A stretch of DNA of 16,057 bases. Origin: Nitrospirota bacterium. GTDB lineage: Bacteria > Nitrospirota > Nitrospiria > Nitrospirales > NS-4. The DNA lies in assembly GCA_005877855.1 (NCBI GenBank), contig VBOF01000021.1:1-16057 (forward strand), read 5' to 3'. Shown one piece after another: positions 1-7,274 of this stretch. Position 1 is the first letter of the stretch. Each line of letters opens with the position of its first letter. Below the pieces are notes generated by a model that was not told the DNA's origin, made no database searches, and worked only from the letters and a program-made list of their open reading frames with translations. The position numbers and the translations under genes are program-made.

Positions 1-459
1 TCAGACCAGGAGATCAGCTACTTCGGGATGCGATACGTTGTGCCTGTGGTCGAAGAGTTGCCGCGAACGGTCGTCGCTGTCAACGTCGGTGGCGCGATCA
101 TTCCGACCCTTCTATCTTTTTATCTGATCAAGAAGAAGGGGATGTATGGCCGAACCCTTTTGGGAGTGGCCATTGTCACGGCTGTCGTTCACTGGATGGC
201 CCACCCTGTCGAGGGAGTAGGTATCGCTGTGCCGATCTTCATTCCCCCAATTGTGGCTGCGAGCGTCGCCCTCTTGCTTGCTCGGCATTCCGCTCCCTCC
301 CTCGCCTACATCTGCGGGAGCCTGGGCACCCTCATCGGAGCGGACCTCCTGAATCTCGACAAAATCCAGGGGCTGGGGGCCCCCATCGCCTCCATTGGAG
401 GCGCTGGGACCTTCGATGGGATTTTTATGACCGGGCTCCTGGCCGTCTTATTGGCGTAA
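1..459 (+). CDS. DUF1614-type membrane protein (5' end missing)
   Basis: The reading frame is open from the first base of the window, and the residues before the first ATG at 28 (SDQEISYFGM) read on naturally from the rest, so this is the C-terminal part of a longer protein, not a gene starting at 28. The visible 152 residues are strongly hydrophobic with about four or five membrane segments, and include the conserved stretch RYVVPVVEELPRTVVAVNVGG followed by a helix. A late glycine-rich segment holds GADLLNLDKI and GGAGTFDGIF. These features match my recollection of the DUF1614 family of bacterial and archaeal inner-membrane proteins, whose function is unknown. It converges on the SmbP-like gene with only 11 bases between the stop codons and no visible terminator. 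The family call is fairly confident; the role is unknown. Confidence 0.8.
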   Translation, partial: SDQEISYFGMRYVVPVVEELPRTVVAVNVGGAIIPTLLSFYLIKKKGMYGRTLLGVAIVTAVVHWMAHPVEGVGIAVPIFIPPIVAASVALLLARHSAPSLAYICGSLGTLIGADLLNLDKIQGLGAPIASIGGAGTFDGIFMTGLLAVLLA

Positions 460-470
460 CGACAGCTTGC

Positions 471-839
471 TCACGACTTTCCCTTGCCTTCCTCAGCCTC
501 AAGGTGCCTCAAGGCTTCCTCTGCATGCTTCGTGCCTTCTACCGCATTTCCTTTTTTTGCCTCCTCCACCGCCATCTTCAAGTGTTTGATCCCCTCCTCG
601 ACATGGGCTTCGTGCTCTTTTTTCTCCGCCTTCTCCGCATACTTCAACGCCGTTTCAGCATGCTTCCTGAGCTCATCCGCCTTACCGGCCTTCCCCTTTT
701 CGATCGCCTCTTTGGTGTGCGAGATAGCTAGTGCTTCCTGCTTTCCCTCTTTTTTCTCCGCCGCCCAAGAGGCCCCGCCTGTGACGAATGTCAGAGCCCC
801 AACCATCAGTACTCCCACCATTACGCCTTTAGAGATCAT
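471..839 (-). CDS. SmbP-like small periplasmic metal-binding protein
   Basis: This is a 122-residue protein with a signal peptide of about 27 residues ending in ASWAA. The mature part is a low-complexity, Lys/Glu/Ala-rich helical protein with His at regular spacing (SHTKEA, RKHAET, HEAHVEEGIKHL, TKHAEEALRHL). Register and repeats resemble SmbP of Nitrosomonas europaea, a periplasmic four-helix protein that binds copper and other divalent metals. Only seven His remain in the mature chain and many equivalent positions are Lys, so metal capacity may be lower. A GTG lies at 842, but the strong Shine-Dalgarno GGAGGTG (845-851) is only two bases from it and five from the ATG at 839, so ATG 839 is preferred. 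The gene appears monocistronic. The fold and family are likely; metal binding is inferred. Confidence 0.8.
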   Translation of the reverse strand: MISKGVMVGVLMVGALTFVTGGASWAAEKKEGKQEALAISHTKEAIEKGKAGKADELRKHAETALKYAEKAEKKEHEAHVEEGIKHLKMAVEEAKKGNAVEGTKHAEEALRHLEAEEGKGKS

Positions 840-966
840 CACTGCACCTCCCAGTTAGTAGTTTTGAACTCAGTACCTAATCGGTCATTGCCCCAGAAGG
901 AGCAGCCCCGCCACGACGAGCTGGAGCCCCCAGGGATGGCGCCATCGCCATGATGCGTCTCAGTCT

Positions 967-1263
967 CTAGGTCCACTGCGGCCGTTTCTGACGAATCGTC
1001 AACCGCAATCGGCTGTAACGGAGGGGTTTCTCTGGGTCTCTCGTGTAGTGGGTCTGGTCCACACCCACCTCGACCTGCCTCATCGGCACGCACAGGTGCT
1101 GTCGTAAGTGAAGAAAACGGGGCTCGAGCGAAAGTACGACATACTCGTTGGTGCATTCTGTGATCACGGCAGTCAGGCCTTTCTCGTCGAGAAAGTCCAC
1201 CGTGACGCGCTCTTGCGGATCAATCCATTCGCGAATCGCCTCGAGTTTCGCCGCATTATCCAT
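967..1263 (-). CDS. Small conserved hypothetical protein, possible SH3/Sm-like barrel
   Basis: The product has 98 residues, with no signal peptide or membrane segment, so it is probably cytoplasmic. After a short helix (AAKLEAIREWI) come alternating beta-like stretches: RVTVDFLD, GLTAVITECTNEYVVLSLE, HLCVPMRQVEVGVD. This would suit a small beta barrel that interacts with nucleic acid or protein, but I do not recognise a named family. The tail (about residues 73-98) is basic, RYSRLRLTIRQKRPQ. The segment LCVPMRQVEV resembles IIIPMRQVKY in the 63-residue protein at 14400-14591, suggesting the two share a fold. A GGAGAGG Shine-Dalgarno precedes the ATG. The start is backed by the RBS, and the upstream operon is closed by the hairpin at 1301-1334, so it must have its own promoter, which I cannot place. 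Confidence 0.65.
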   Translation of the reverse strand: MDNAAKLEAIREWIDPQERVTVDFLDEKGLTAVITECTNEYVVLSLEPRFLHLRQHLCVPMRQVEVGVDQTHYTRDPEKPLRYSRLRLTIRQKRPQWT

Positions 1264-1300
1264 TACCGCCTCTCCCCGTCAATGCCTATCAACATGCAAA

Positions 1301-1334
1301 CGAAAGCCGGGACGGCAAATCCTGCCGTCCCGGC
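1301..1334 (-). terminator. Hairpin terminator of the membrane protein/PRC-barrel unit
   Basis: A perfect 11-bp inverted repeat (GCCGGGACGGC at 1306-1316, GCCGTCCCGGC at 1324-1334) has a 7-base loop. On the minus strand it lies 7 bases after the PRC-barrel stop codon and is followed by TTTCG. The stem is very stable; the T run is short, so termination may be imperfect. Confidence 0.75.
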
Positions 1335-1341
1335 GCAAGAT

Positions 1342-2358
1342 TCAGCTCATGTGTACGGGCGCGTGCGCTTTGATGTAGGTGATGATCGGATCGACGTCCG
1401 ACTGCGAGTAATAGCCCTTCGAAATCCCCTCTTCCAGCACATTCAAGGCACGCCTGACGAAGTCTCTCGCCATCGCATCGCTGTGGGCGACCAGCGCTTT
1501 CGCCGAGTCATCCAGCAGGTACATCACAGCCGCCTGCGGCGATCGTGGGTCATTCGACCACAAGGGCCGGTATTGCTCCTTCATCAGTTCCCGTTCGATG
1601 TCTTTCACCCACTGAGCGGCATAGGTGTCCGCCGCCGCAATCGTGATCCAATCCAGGTGATTCGGAGCTGAAAGAGGATCCTTCAGGCTGACGTGCGGTG
1701 CTGTGTCGATCCTAGCATTGGCGACCGTTCTGACTGAAATGGCGGCATGGAACTCATTGACTTTAGCCTCGATCGTGTCCCCGACTTTGGGGAGCCCGGC
1801 CATCTGCGTGCCGTTCTCCATGTGAAGCCGGACTTTTTTGCCGGCTGCGTCGTTGACCACATAGTCCGCGGCCTCGACCCCGAGCAGCTCTCCTCTCACC
1901 GTGTAGGTAGGAGACATCATCCCTGGCCTCATCAAGTTCTTGATCTCTTTGGCCGTTTCACCGAGGGCAGTTGTGAGCTGCTCTTGTTCCGCTGTGAGGA
2001 CTACGCTCTTGCCGTTCCGGCTTACGGTGAAGGACTTCCATGGGAGGGCCACCAAACGGCCGTCGTTCATTGCCACCACGGCGTACTCGATCTTCCCCTC
2101 ACTCGAATCCATGATCAGCTTCTCGAGTTTCCCCAATTTGCTCCCCTGCGGGTCCTTGACGGCCATCTCCAGGAACGGCGAATGCTGGATCGCCTCAAGG
2201 TGTCCGCGGGGAACCGGGAGGACAATGTACTTTTGAGGAGGCGACGCTCCTCCGGTGATATCGATTAGGTTGGGGGCGGCCATCGCGCCGAACGATTGGG
2301 CCAGGAAGGACAAGCTCACCATACATACGGCTGCGATAAGTGTTCCTAGTATTTTCAT
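1342..2358 (-). CDS. Exported PRC-barrel domain protein
   Basis: The product is 338 residues from the ATG at 2358. The frame is open for 37 codons further upstream, but those residues overlap the preceding gene and lack a signal sequence, whereas ATG 2358 has AAGGAG upstream and opens directly into a signal peptide (MKILGTLIAAVCMVSLSFLA, cleavage probably after AMAA near residue 28). Residues about 64-125 form a PRC-barrel (GSKLGKLEKLIMD, EYAVVAMNDGRLVALPW). About 158-218 is a second beta-rich domain (TVRGELLGVEA, KVGDTIEAKV). The C-terminal 100 residues are helical with no motif I know. PRC-barrels are ligand or protein-interaction modules; an exported one is probably periplasmic. The gene follows the membrane protein by 16 bases and is co-transcribed with it. 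Its function is not known. Confidence 0.8.
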   Translation of the reverse strand: MKILGTLIAAVCMVSLSFLAQSFGAMAAPNLIDITGGASPPQKYIVLPVPRGHLEAIQHSPFLEMAVKDPQGSKLGKLEKLIMDSSEGKIEYAVVAMNDGRLVALPWKSFTVSRNGKSVVLTAEQEQLTTALGETAKEIKNLMRPGMMSPTYTVRGELLGVEAADYVVNDAAGKKVRLHMENGTQMAGLPKVGDTIEAKVNEFHAAISVRTVANARIDTAPHVSLKDPLSAPNHLDWITIAAADTYAAQWVKDIERELMKEQYRPLWSNDPRSPQAAVMYLLDDSAKALVAHSDAMARDFVRRALNVLEEGISKGYYSQSDVDPIITYIKAHAPVHMS

Positions 2359-2374
2359 CTGATTCTCCTTTCTG

Positions 2375-2893
2375 TTACGCCGCGCGTTGCACTCCTTTTT
2401 CCTCAAGACTGTGTTCCGCGGCGCGGACCCCGATCCTCCCGCCAAGGTATGCGCACCCCAGCGACACAATCCCGCTGGCGAAGGCCCACCACGCAGCCGC
2501 TTTCACCAGCGGCGTCATCGGCGTGGTCATGTGAATCGTGAGGCGCATCAATTCCATCAGCACGATTGCTGCGCCGAGCAAAACCGTCATCATGATGCCC
2601 CAGGTTACGAAACCGTGGAACACGCCGGCTGCGCGATCATACGCCCCGGACATCCAGGCGGCCACATAGCCGCCCAGAAATGCAGATAACAGCCACACGA
2701 GGCCGCTCCACACTTCGACCCCTTTCGGGAGGTGGGCAATGTAGTCGGTTGCGCTTGAGCCGCTCGCTGTCAGGCCTATCCCAAGCCCCAGCGCAGTCAA
2801 CACAATTTGGATGCCGAGGCCGACGAACAATCCTGCCCAGATCCCGGCCCAACTCACCCTTGAGTGCTGACCAGTCAAAGCTTGTGTATCCAT
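2375..2893 (-). CDS. Four-helix inner-membrane protein of unknown function
   Basis: The 172-residue protein has four predicted membrane segments, roughly residues 15-42, 60-83, 88-112 and 128-155, rich in Gly and Ala (WAGLFVGLGIQIVLTALGLGIGL; LLSAFLGGYVAAWMSGAYDRAAG; a final AYLGGRIG). The repeated GG-containing helices separated by a short loop suggest an internal duplication of two helical hairpins. I do not recognise a characterised homologue. The start has a good Shine-Dalgarno (AAAGGAG, 7 bases). It heads the unit with the PRC-barrel gene and is divergent from the BON gene; the 175-base gap between them carries the phased half-site array at 2982-3019. A role in the envelope is implied by location only. 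Confidence 0.75.
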   Translation of the reverse strand: MDTQALTGQHSRVSWAGIWAGLFVGLGIQIVLTALGLGIGLTASGSSATDYIAHLPKGVEVWSGLVWLLSAFLGGYVAAWMSGAYDRAAGVFHGFVTWGIMMTVLLGAAIVLMELMRLTIHMTTPMTPLVKAAAWWAFASGIVSLGCAYLGGRIGVRAAEHSLEEKGVQRAA

Positions 2894-2981
2894 CGTTGTC
2901 TCCTTTCTTCATTGATGTTCATTGTCAGTCCCCATTCGCGTAGACCTGCAATCGAAGATACATCGTCATGGTGAGAGGAGC

Positions 2982-3019
2982 ATGAATCGCGGGTGAAGAA
3001 TTCTTCATGATTGATTCAT
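2982..3019. promoter_or_regulatory. Phased ATGAA/TTCAT operator between divergent genes
   Basis: Half-sites ATGAA (2982), GTGAA (2993), TTCAT (3004) and TTCAT (3015) lie exactly 11 bp apart. The left pair reads as a direct repeat towards the membrane-protein gene (2893), the right pair towards the BON gene (3069). Where the pairs face each other they form the perfect palindrome TGAAGAATTCTTCA (2994-3007). Outer arms ATGAATC and GATTCAT form a nested inverted repeat. Direct repeats with 11-bp period are the usual binding sites of OmpR/PhoB-family regulators. The same design occurs at 10317-10354. No convincing -35/-10 pair was placed. Confidence 0.65.
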
Positions 3020-3068
3020 CAAGCCTTAATTTCGGTCAGATACCCTGCAATCAGGATCGATAAAAGAG

Positions 3069-3701
3069 ATGGTAACTGTGCGCAGGAAGATGTGGATAAG
3101 TGTCGCGCTTGTGGCGTTAGCGATGATGGCAATCGGGTTGGATGAGACAGTACTGCCGATAGGCAGCACCCTCGTAGATCAAGGAAACGACCAGCGCCAG
3201 GCCGATGCAATTATCCAATCCAACATCGAAAAACGCCTTCTCCTGGATGAGCGGATTTATTGGGAACTGCTCCATGTGCAAGTGAACCAGGGCCACGCGA
3301 TCCTCTATGGGGAGGTCAGGACTCCCCAAGAAAAAGGGCTGGCCGCGCTCATCGCCAGCACGGTGCCAGGCGTGAAAGGCTTGACCAACAGCATCATTGT
3401 CGAACCGGCGATGACGAAGGACCACAAGCTGGCGAACGCCATTTGGAATGTGCTGCGTGGCGTCGCTGTATTGAGTGGGAACGACACGTTGAAGGTCAAT
3501 GTAAAGAATGCCGTGGTCAAGCTGGAGGGGGTGGTTGAGCGCTCAATCGAGAAAGAAGCGGCTGAGAAAGCGGTCGCCTCTGTTCCAGGAGTGGCGACCG
3601 TGATCAACTTGATCGAGGTGCATAGCACCGCGTCTACTGGGAACATCTCTCAAAAGGTCAGGGAAAGGATGCTCCAAGAAGGAGTGGAGGTGCAGCCCTG
3701 A
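3069..3701 (+). CDS. Exported protein with two BON domains (OsmY-like)
   Basis: The product is 210 residues. A basic N-terminus and hydrophobic stretch (RRKMWISVALVALAMMAIG) act as a signal peptide or anchor. BON domain 1 spans about residues 46-112 (VQVNQGHAILYGEVRTPQEKGLA, VPGVKGLTNSI) and BON domain 2 about 119-185 (VNVKNAVVKLEGVVER, VPGVATVINLIEV), both with the typical G-V turn and central 'xxxLxGxV' strand. BON proteins such as OsmY act in the periplasm in envelope or osmotic stress and are thought to bind phospholipid. The RBS is modest (AAAAGAG). The next gene starts 36 bases downstream on the same strand, so they may be co-transcribed. The upstream phased repeats place it under the same control as the cluster at 4794-10260. 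The domain call is strong; the stress role is inferred from family and promoter. Confidence 0.88.
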   Translation: MVTVRRKMWISVALVALAMMAIGLDETVLPIGSTLVDQGNDQRQADAIIQSNIEKRLLLDERIYWELLHVQVNQGHAILYGEVRTPQEKGLAALIASTVPGVKGLTNSIIVEPAMTKDHKLANAIWNVLRGVAVLSGNDTLKVNVKNAVVKLEGVVERSIEKEAAEKAVASVPGVATVINLIEVHSTASTGNISQKVRERMLQEGVEVQP

Positions 3702-3737
3702 GCTGCTTTCCTCACTATCGCCGCCAAGGAGAAGCGC

Positions 3738-4739
3738 ATGAATAGCTTTCGTACGTCGTCTAATCGAGCCTGGTCTCTCATCTTGGCCGGAGGAGATGGC
3801 GAGCGCCTCAGGCCATTGATTGAGCAGTGGTTGGGTTGCCACAGGCCCAAGCAATATTGTGCGTTCATCGGGACTCGCTCCATGCTTCAGCATACGCTGG
3901 ACCGCGCCGACCGTCTGACCGCGCCGGCGCGGAGGGTCATGGTCTGCGCTCGGGAGTACCGGCACGAGGCTCTTGTGCAACTGATCGGCCGGCCGCCTGG
4001 CACGTTGATCCTGCAGCCGGCCAAGCGTGGAACACTGGCCGGGATCTTTCTTCTACTGATGTATGTCCGGGCAAGCGACCCCGAAGGCACCGTCGTGATC
4101 TTTCCCTCAGATCATTTTATCTATCCTGAAGACGGTTTCTTGGCGGTGATGCAGCGGGCGATTTGGACGGCCGAATGGCTGGCGGACCGCGTGGTCCTCC
4201 TCGGCGCCTCTCCGAACAGCCCGGAGGTGGAGTACGGCTGGATCCGACCGGGCTTGCCTCTCGATCGCACGGTCGGGCAGGGTGTGCGTGCTATCCACGC
4301 GTTCATGGAAAAGCCGAGCCTCACGGAAGCCTATTCAGCGTGGAACGCGGGGGCACTGTGGAATACGATGATCATGGTCGCCAAGGCCCGGGCGATCTGG
4401 AGACTCGGCTGGCGTTGTGTTCCTGAACTGATGCCGATGTTTGAGCGGATCGCTGCGGTGATTGGTTCTCCGCAACAAAAAGCTGTGATAGATGCCGTGT
4501 ATCAGGCGATGCCGGCCAGAGATTTCTCGTCGGATGTGTTGCAGAAGGTCCCTGACCAGCTCGCCGTGATCGAGTTGAACAATGTGATCTGGAGTGATTG
4601 GGGAAAAGCCGACCGGATCGTGGAGACACTCAGACGAATCGGCAAGCAACCAGCTTTCCCTCTGGAGTTTGTGGTAGACGACTCTGATGCTGGAGGAACG
4701 GGACGAGAGCTAATGGCGCATCACAAGGCCAGCCCGTGA
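3738..4739 (+). CDS. Mannose-1-phosphate guanylyltransferase-like nucleotidyltransferase
   Basis: The 333-residue protein starts with AAGGAG eight bases upstream. The NTP-binding loop is LILAGGDGERLRPL (14-27), followed by RPKQY (36-40), PSDHF (123-127), EVEYGWI (163-169), FMEKP (189-193) and WNAG (202-205); all fit the sugar-1-phosphate nucleotidylyltransferase fold and the order matches GDP-mannose pyrophosphorylases, as does the later WSDWG near residue 291. Differences from the classic enzyme are GERLRPL in place of GTRLWPL, and no C-terminal phosphomannose isomerase or cupin domain. It probably makes an NDP-sugar (GDP-mannose most likely) for polysaccharide. No glycan genes are adjacent, and its position behind the BON gene is unusual, suggesting stress-linked polysaccharide supply. 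The sugar specificity cannot be read from the sequence. Confidence 0.8.
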   Translation: MNSFRTSSNRAWSLILAGGDGERLRPLIEQWLGCHRPKQYCAFIGTRSMLQHTLDRADRLTAPARRVMVCAREYRHEALVQLIGRPPGTLILQPAKRGTLAGIFLLLMYVRASDPEGTVVIFPSDHFIYPEDGFLAVMQRAIWTAEWLADRVVLLGASPNSPEVEYGWIRPGLPLDRTVGQGVRAIHAFMEKPSLTEAYSAWNAGALWNTMIMVAKARAIWRLGWRCVPELMPMFERIAAVIGSPQQKAVIDAVYQAMPARDFSSDVLQKVPDQLAVIELNNVIWSDWGKADRIVETLRRIGKQPAFPLEFVVDDSDAGGTGRELMAHHKASP

Positions 4740-4793
4740 TCTTGACCAAGGGCACTCGCACCACTTATCCGGAGAAGAAGCTGCCGTTGGAAT

Positions 4794-6248
4794 TTACTGA
4801 AGCGCGGATTGGCCAGGTTGAGGATCGAGCCGTGCAGCCGGAAGCGTCACGGTAAAGACCGATCCCTTGCCGACCTCGCTCTCCACTCGGACCATCCCGC
4901 CGTGCGCCTCGGCGATCTCTTTCACGATCGCCAGCCCCAACCCCACGCCGCCCGACTCTCGATCTCGAGCGCTCTCAACTCGGTAGAACCTCTCAAACAG
5001 ATGCGGCAAGTGTTCCGACGCGATTCCGGGCCCTGTATCCTTGACCGCGAGCCCCACACCCTCACCAGCCGTTTCAATGCACACTGTCACGGTACCGCCC
5101 CTGGGCGTGTAGCGAAGGGCGTTGTCCAGGAGGTTGATCAACAGGTGGCGGATCCATCCTTCGTCGCCGAGGACCCGGGGTACCGGACGCGCGTCCACCT
5201 CCAGAACGATGTGGCGGCTCTCTGCCAGCACGGCGAGCTCGCCGATCAAATCCTTCACCAACGGTTCGATGGCCAGCGGCGTGAACTGAAGCGGCGGACG
5301 ATCTCCTGCAAACCGGGCCATCGTTAAAAGGGAACGGGTCAACGCAATCAACCGCTCCACCTGCCCAAGGTTGCCGATCAGGACCTCCCGGTACTCTTCC
5401 GCTGAGCGAGCCTTCTTCAGCGTCACCTCGAGGCTGCCCATGATCACCGTCAAGGGAGTCTTGAGCTCGTGAGCTGCATCAGCGATGAAGCGGCGCTGAG
5501 CCTCGAAGATGTGCTGCAGACGCTCGAGCATCGCGTTAAAAGCATGAGCCAAGCGTTGAAACTCTGCGTAGGGAGCGTTCAGGGAGACACGCGTTTTTAA
5601 CGACGACCCGGAAATTTGTTCGGCCGTGGCGCTCAGCGTTTCCACCGGGACAAGAGCTTCGTCGGCCAGCCAGCGGCTCCCGACCCACGCGAGAGCCAGC
5701 GTCAGCACGGCAATGACCACCAGGAGTGCCAGCAACTGCCTGAGCGTATGCTGTACGAACCGCATCGAGGTCTCGGCCTGGAGAATGTACCGGACCGTGC
5801 CGTTGCGCAGGACCGGCACGGAAATGCGACGGACCGGCGGGGCATTCGCGACTTTGATCGTGTCATAGACGATCTCCCCGCGCAGGGCTTTCATCCACAG
5901 ATCGCCAGGTAGCGATGGGCGCGTCTGGGCCGCTGCGCCTTTCCATACGACGGCGCCGTCTGGCGACAGGATCAGGAGCGAACGCGCCACTTCCCGCAGT
6001 TCCCGGTTCTCCTCGCTGTCCGTGCCGCGCGGTTCGGAGAGGGACGGCTGATGGGCGGAGCCCGGCAGGGCCTCATTCGTCTCCTCGATGAATTCAGCCC
6101 AGTTCACTCCGAACGCGAGCAGGCGGGCATCCAGGTACCGGTGCAGAATGACGGACAGCCCCGAGTAGAGCAGCACACTGAAGGCGACGAGCAGCGCCCC
6201 GATCACCAGGAGAGCCGAGAGACGGATTCGGCTCCGGAAGGAGGACAT
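4794..6248 (-). CDS. Sensor histidine kinase, CopS/CusS-like
   Basis: The 484-residue kinase has TM1 at about 10-35, a periplasmic sensor domain at about 36-165 and TM2 at about 168-190. A HAMP region follows at about 190-245, then the HisKA H-box AAHELKTPLT with phosphoacceptor His260. The HATPase carries an N-box (INLLDNALRYTP, 371-382), G1 DTGPGI (404-409), F-box LFERFYR and G2 GVGLGLAIVKE. Layout, length and the ESGGVGLGLAIVKEIAEAHGG segment resemble the heavy-metal (CopS/CusS/CzcS) group, but the ligand is unknown and the sensor domain has no obvious His/Met/Cys cluster, so copper is not proven. It follows the regulator gene by 3 bases, and its Shine-Dalgarno (AAGGAGG) lies inside the end of that gene, implying coupled translation. 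It is the last gene of the long minus-strand cluster and converges with the nucleotidyltransferase gene; no terminator hairpin was seen in 4740-4793. Confidence 0.93.
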   Translation of the reverse strand: MSSFRSRIRLSALLVIGALLVAFSVLLYSGLSVILHRYLDARLLAFGVNWAEFIEETNEALPGSAHQPSLSEPRGTDSEENRELREVARSLLILSPDGAVVWKGAAAQTRPSLPGDLWMKALRGEIVYDTIKVANAPPVRRISVPVLRNGTVRYILQAETSMRFVQHTLRQLLALLVVIAVLTLALAWVGSRWLADEALVPVETLSATAEQISGSSLKTRVSLNAPYAEFQRLAHAFNAMLERLQHIFEAQRRFIADAAHELKTPLTVIMGSLEVTLKKARSAEEYREVLIGNLGQVERLIALTRSLLTMARFAGDRPPLQFTPLAIEPLVKDLIGELAVLAESRHIVLEVDARPVPRVLGDEGWIRHLLINLLDNALRYTPRGGTVTVCIETAGEGVGLAVKDTGPGIASEHLPHLFERFYRVESARDRESGGVGLGLAIVKEIAEAHGGMVRVESEVGKGSVFTVTLPAARLDPQPGQSALQ

Positions 6249-6251
6249 GGA

Positions 6252-6929
6252 TCAGTCCTCCTTTGTCTTGAGCACGTAGCCGACGCCGCGAACGGTATGG
6301 ATCAGCGGAGGGGGAAAGGTGCGATCGATCTTGGAGCGCAGGGCCCGGATGTGCACATCCACGATGTTGGTCATGGAATCGTAGTGGATGTCCCAGACGT
6401 GCTCGATGATCGCCGTGCGGGTGAGGACATGATTCGTGTTCCGGAGGAGGTATTCTAGCAGTGCGAACTCCTTGTTCGTAAGGGGGATCTCCTGGCCTGC
6501 GCGCCACACCCGATGGGACACCGGGTCCAGTTCCAAATCGAGGACCTTGAGCCGCCCGGACGGCAGGGCGCTTCCGCGCCGTAAAAGCGCCCGCACACGC
6601 GCCAGGAGTTCGGTGAACGCGAAGGGTTTCGTCAGGTAGTCGTCCGCCCCCGTGTCCAGCCCAGCCACCTTGTCCTCAACAGCCTCCCGTGCGGTAAGCA
6701 TCAAAATGGGCGTGGTCTTACGGTCGGCGCGGAGCTTGCGGCAAACACCAAAGCCGTCCAGTTTCGGGAGCATGATGTCCAGGATGACGAGGTCGTACTG
6801 ATTCACCGACGCGAGATAAAACCCTTCTTCTCCGTCTGTGGCAAGGTCGACGGCGTAGCGCTCCTCCTGGAGACCCTTTTGGATGAACCGGCCCAGATGG
6901 GGGTCGTCTTCAACGAGCAGAAGCCTCAT
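6252..6929 (-). CDS. OmpR/PhoB-family response regulator, CopR/CusR-like
   Basis: The 225-residue protein has a receiver domain with the acidic pair D8/D9, phosphoacceptor D51 (VILDIMLPKLDG), T79 and K101 (LTKPF), then a winged-helix DNA-binding domain at about 125-222 (LTNKEFALLEYLLRNTNHVLTR, VDVHIRALRSKID, IHTVRGVGYVL). The segment DTGADDYLTKPFAFTELLARVRALLRRG is typical of the CopR/CusR group. It is encoded with its kinase, 3 bases apart. The 79-base gap upstream is larger than others in the cluster and the RBS is weak (AGAGGA about 17 bases away), so an internal promoter is possible though none stands out. Members of this family bind direct repeats with 11-bp period, which fits the arrays at 10317-10354 and 2982-3019; those are its best candidate targets. 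Confidence 0.94.
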   Translation of the reverse strand: MRLLLVEDDPHLGRFIQKGLQEERYAVDLATDGEEGFYLASVNQYDLVILDIMLPKLDGFGVCRKLRADRKTTPILMLTAREAVEDKVAGLDTGADDYLTKPFAFTELLARVRALLRRGSALPSGRLKVLDLELDPVSHRVWRAGQEIPLTNKEFALLEYLLRNTNHVLTRTAIIEHVWDIHYDSMTNIVDVHIRALRSKIDRTFPPPLIHTVRGVGYVLKTKED

Positions 6930-7008
6930 GTGCTCAGTGGCTCGATCCTCTCTTCCTTAATGATACGACAATCAGACTCAACTCCTCCACGACCAACCGC
7001 TCGGCTGT

Positions 7009-7254
7009 TTATGTGGCCGAAGACACCAGGAGATCTGCATCATGCTCGGCCACGGTCCCATGGTCTTCCCCGGCAAGGAAAACGTTTCCAATTTTCATCA
7101 TCATCACGGCCTGCTGGTTCCTGATGATGACAGGATCCAAAATGTTTCCGCAACAGAGACACCGCCAGCCTTGGAAGCTCCAGTATCCACCGTCATACTG
7201 CATGTCCCCAAATTGGTCCGGAACCATCAGTCCTCTACATCGTGGACACTGCAT
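7009..7254 (-). CDS. Small zinc-ribbon protein
   Basis: The 81-residue cytoplasmic protein begins MQCPRCRGLMV and continues with GWRCLCCGNILDPVI, giving two CxxC pairs (C3/C6 and C32/C35) that would coordinate one Zn(II). The region between them (VPDQFGDMQYDGGYWSFQG) would be the ribbon's beta finger. The tail is plain, with MMMK and a polar end. I recall similar short proteins from Nitrospira and related groups annotated only as hypothetical. GAGG lies upstream of the ATG. It sits 20 bases after the cupredoxin-like gene and 79 bases before the response regulator in the same cluster. Its job in the cluster is unknown; a metal- or redox-responsive adaptor is conceivable but not shown. Confidence 0.72.
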   Translation of the reverse strand: MQCPRCRGLMVPDQFGDMQYDGGYWSFQGWRCLCCGNILDPVIIRNQQAVMMMKIGNVFLAGEDHGTVAEHDADLLVSSAT

Positions 7255-7274
7255 GGTTGCCTCTTCGCCAGCAA

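Noticed and set aside
1108..1671. Plus-strand open frame of 187 codons
   Set aside because: It lies opposite the 98-residue gene, the terminator and the PRC-barrel gene; it has no RBS, and its composition is that of an antisense shadow.
1747..2268. Plus-strand open frame of 173 codons
   Set aside because: It is fully antisense to the PRC-barrel gene, which has a signal peptide, RBS and recognisable domain.
2908..2922. TTCAT at 2908 and 2918 as an extra regulator site
   Set aside because: The spacing is 10 bp, not 11, and the pair lies in the leader next to the RBS of the membrane-protein gene.
3001..3008. GAATTC inside the operator palindrome as an isolated restriction-type site
   Set aside because: It is explained by two convergent half-sites meeting; the second array keeps the arms but not the GAATTC core.
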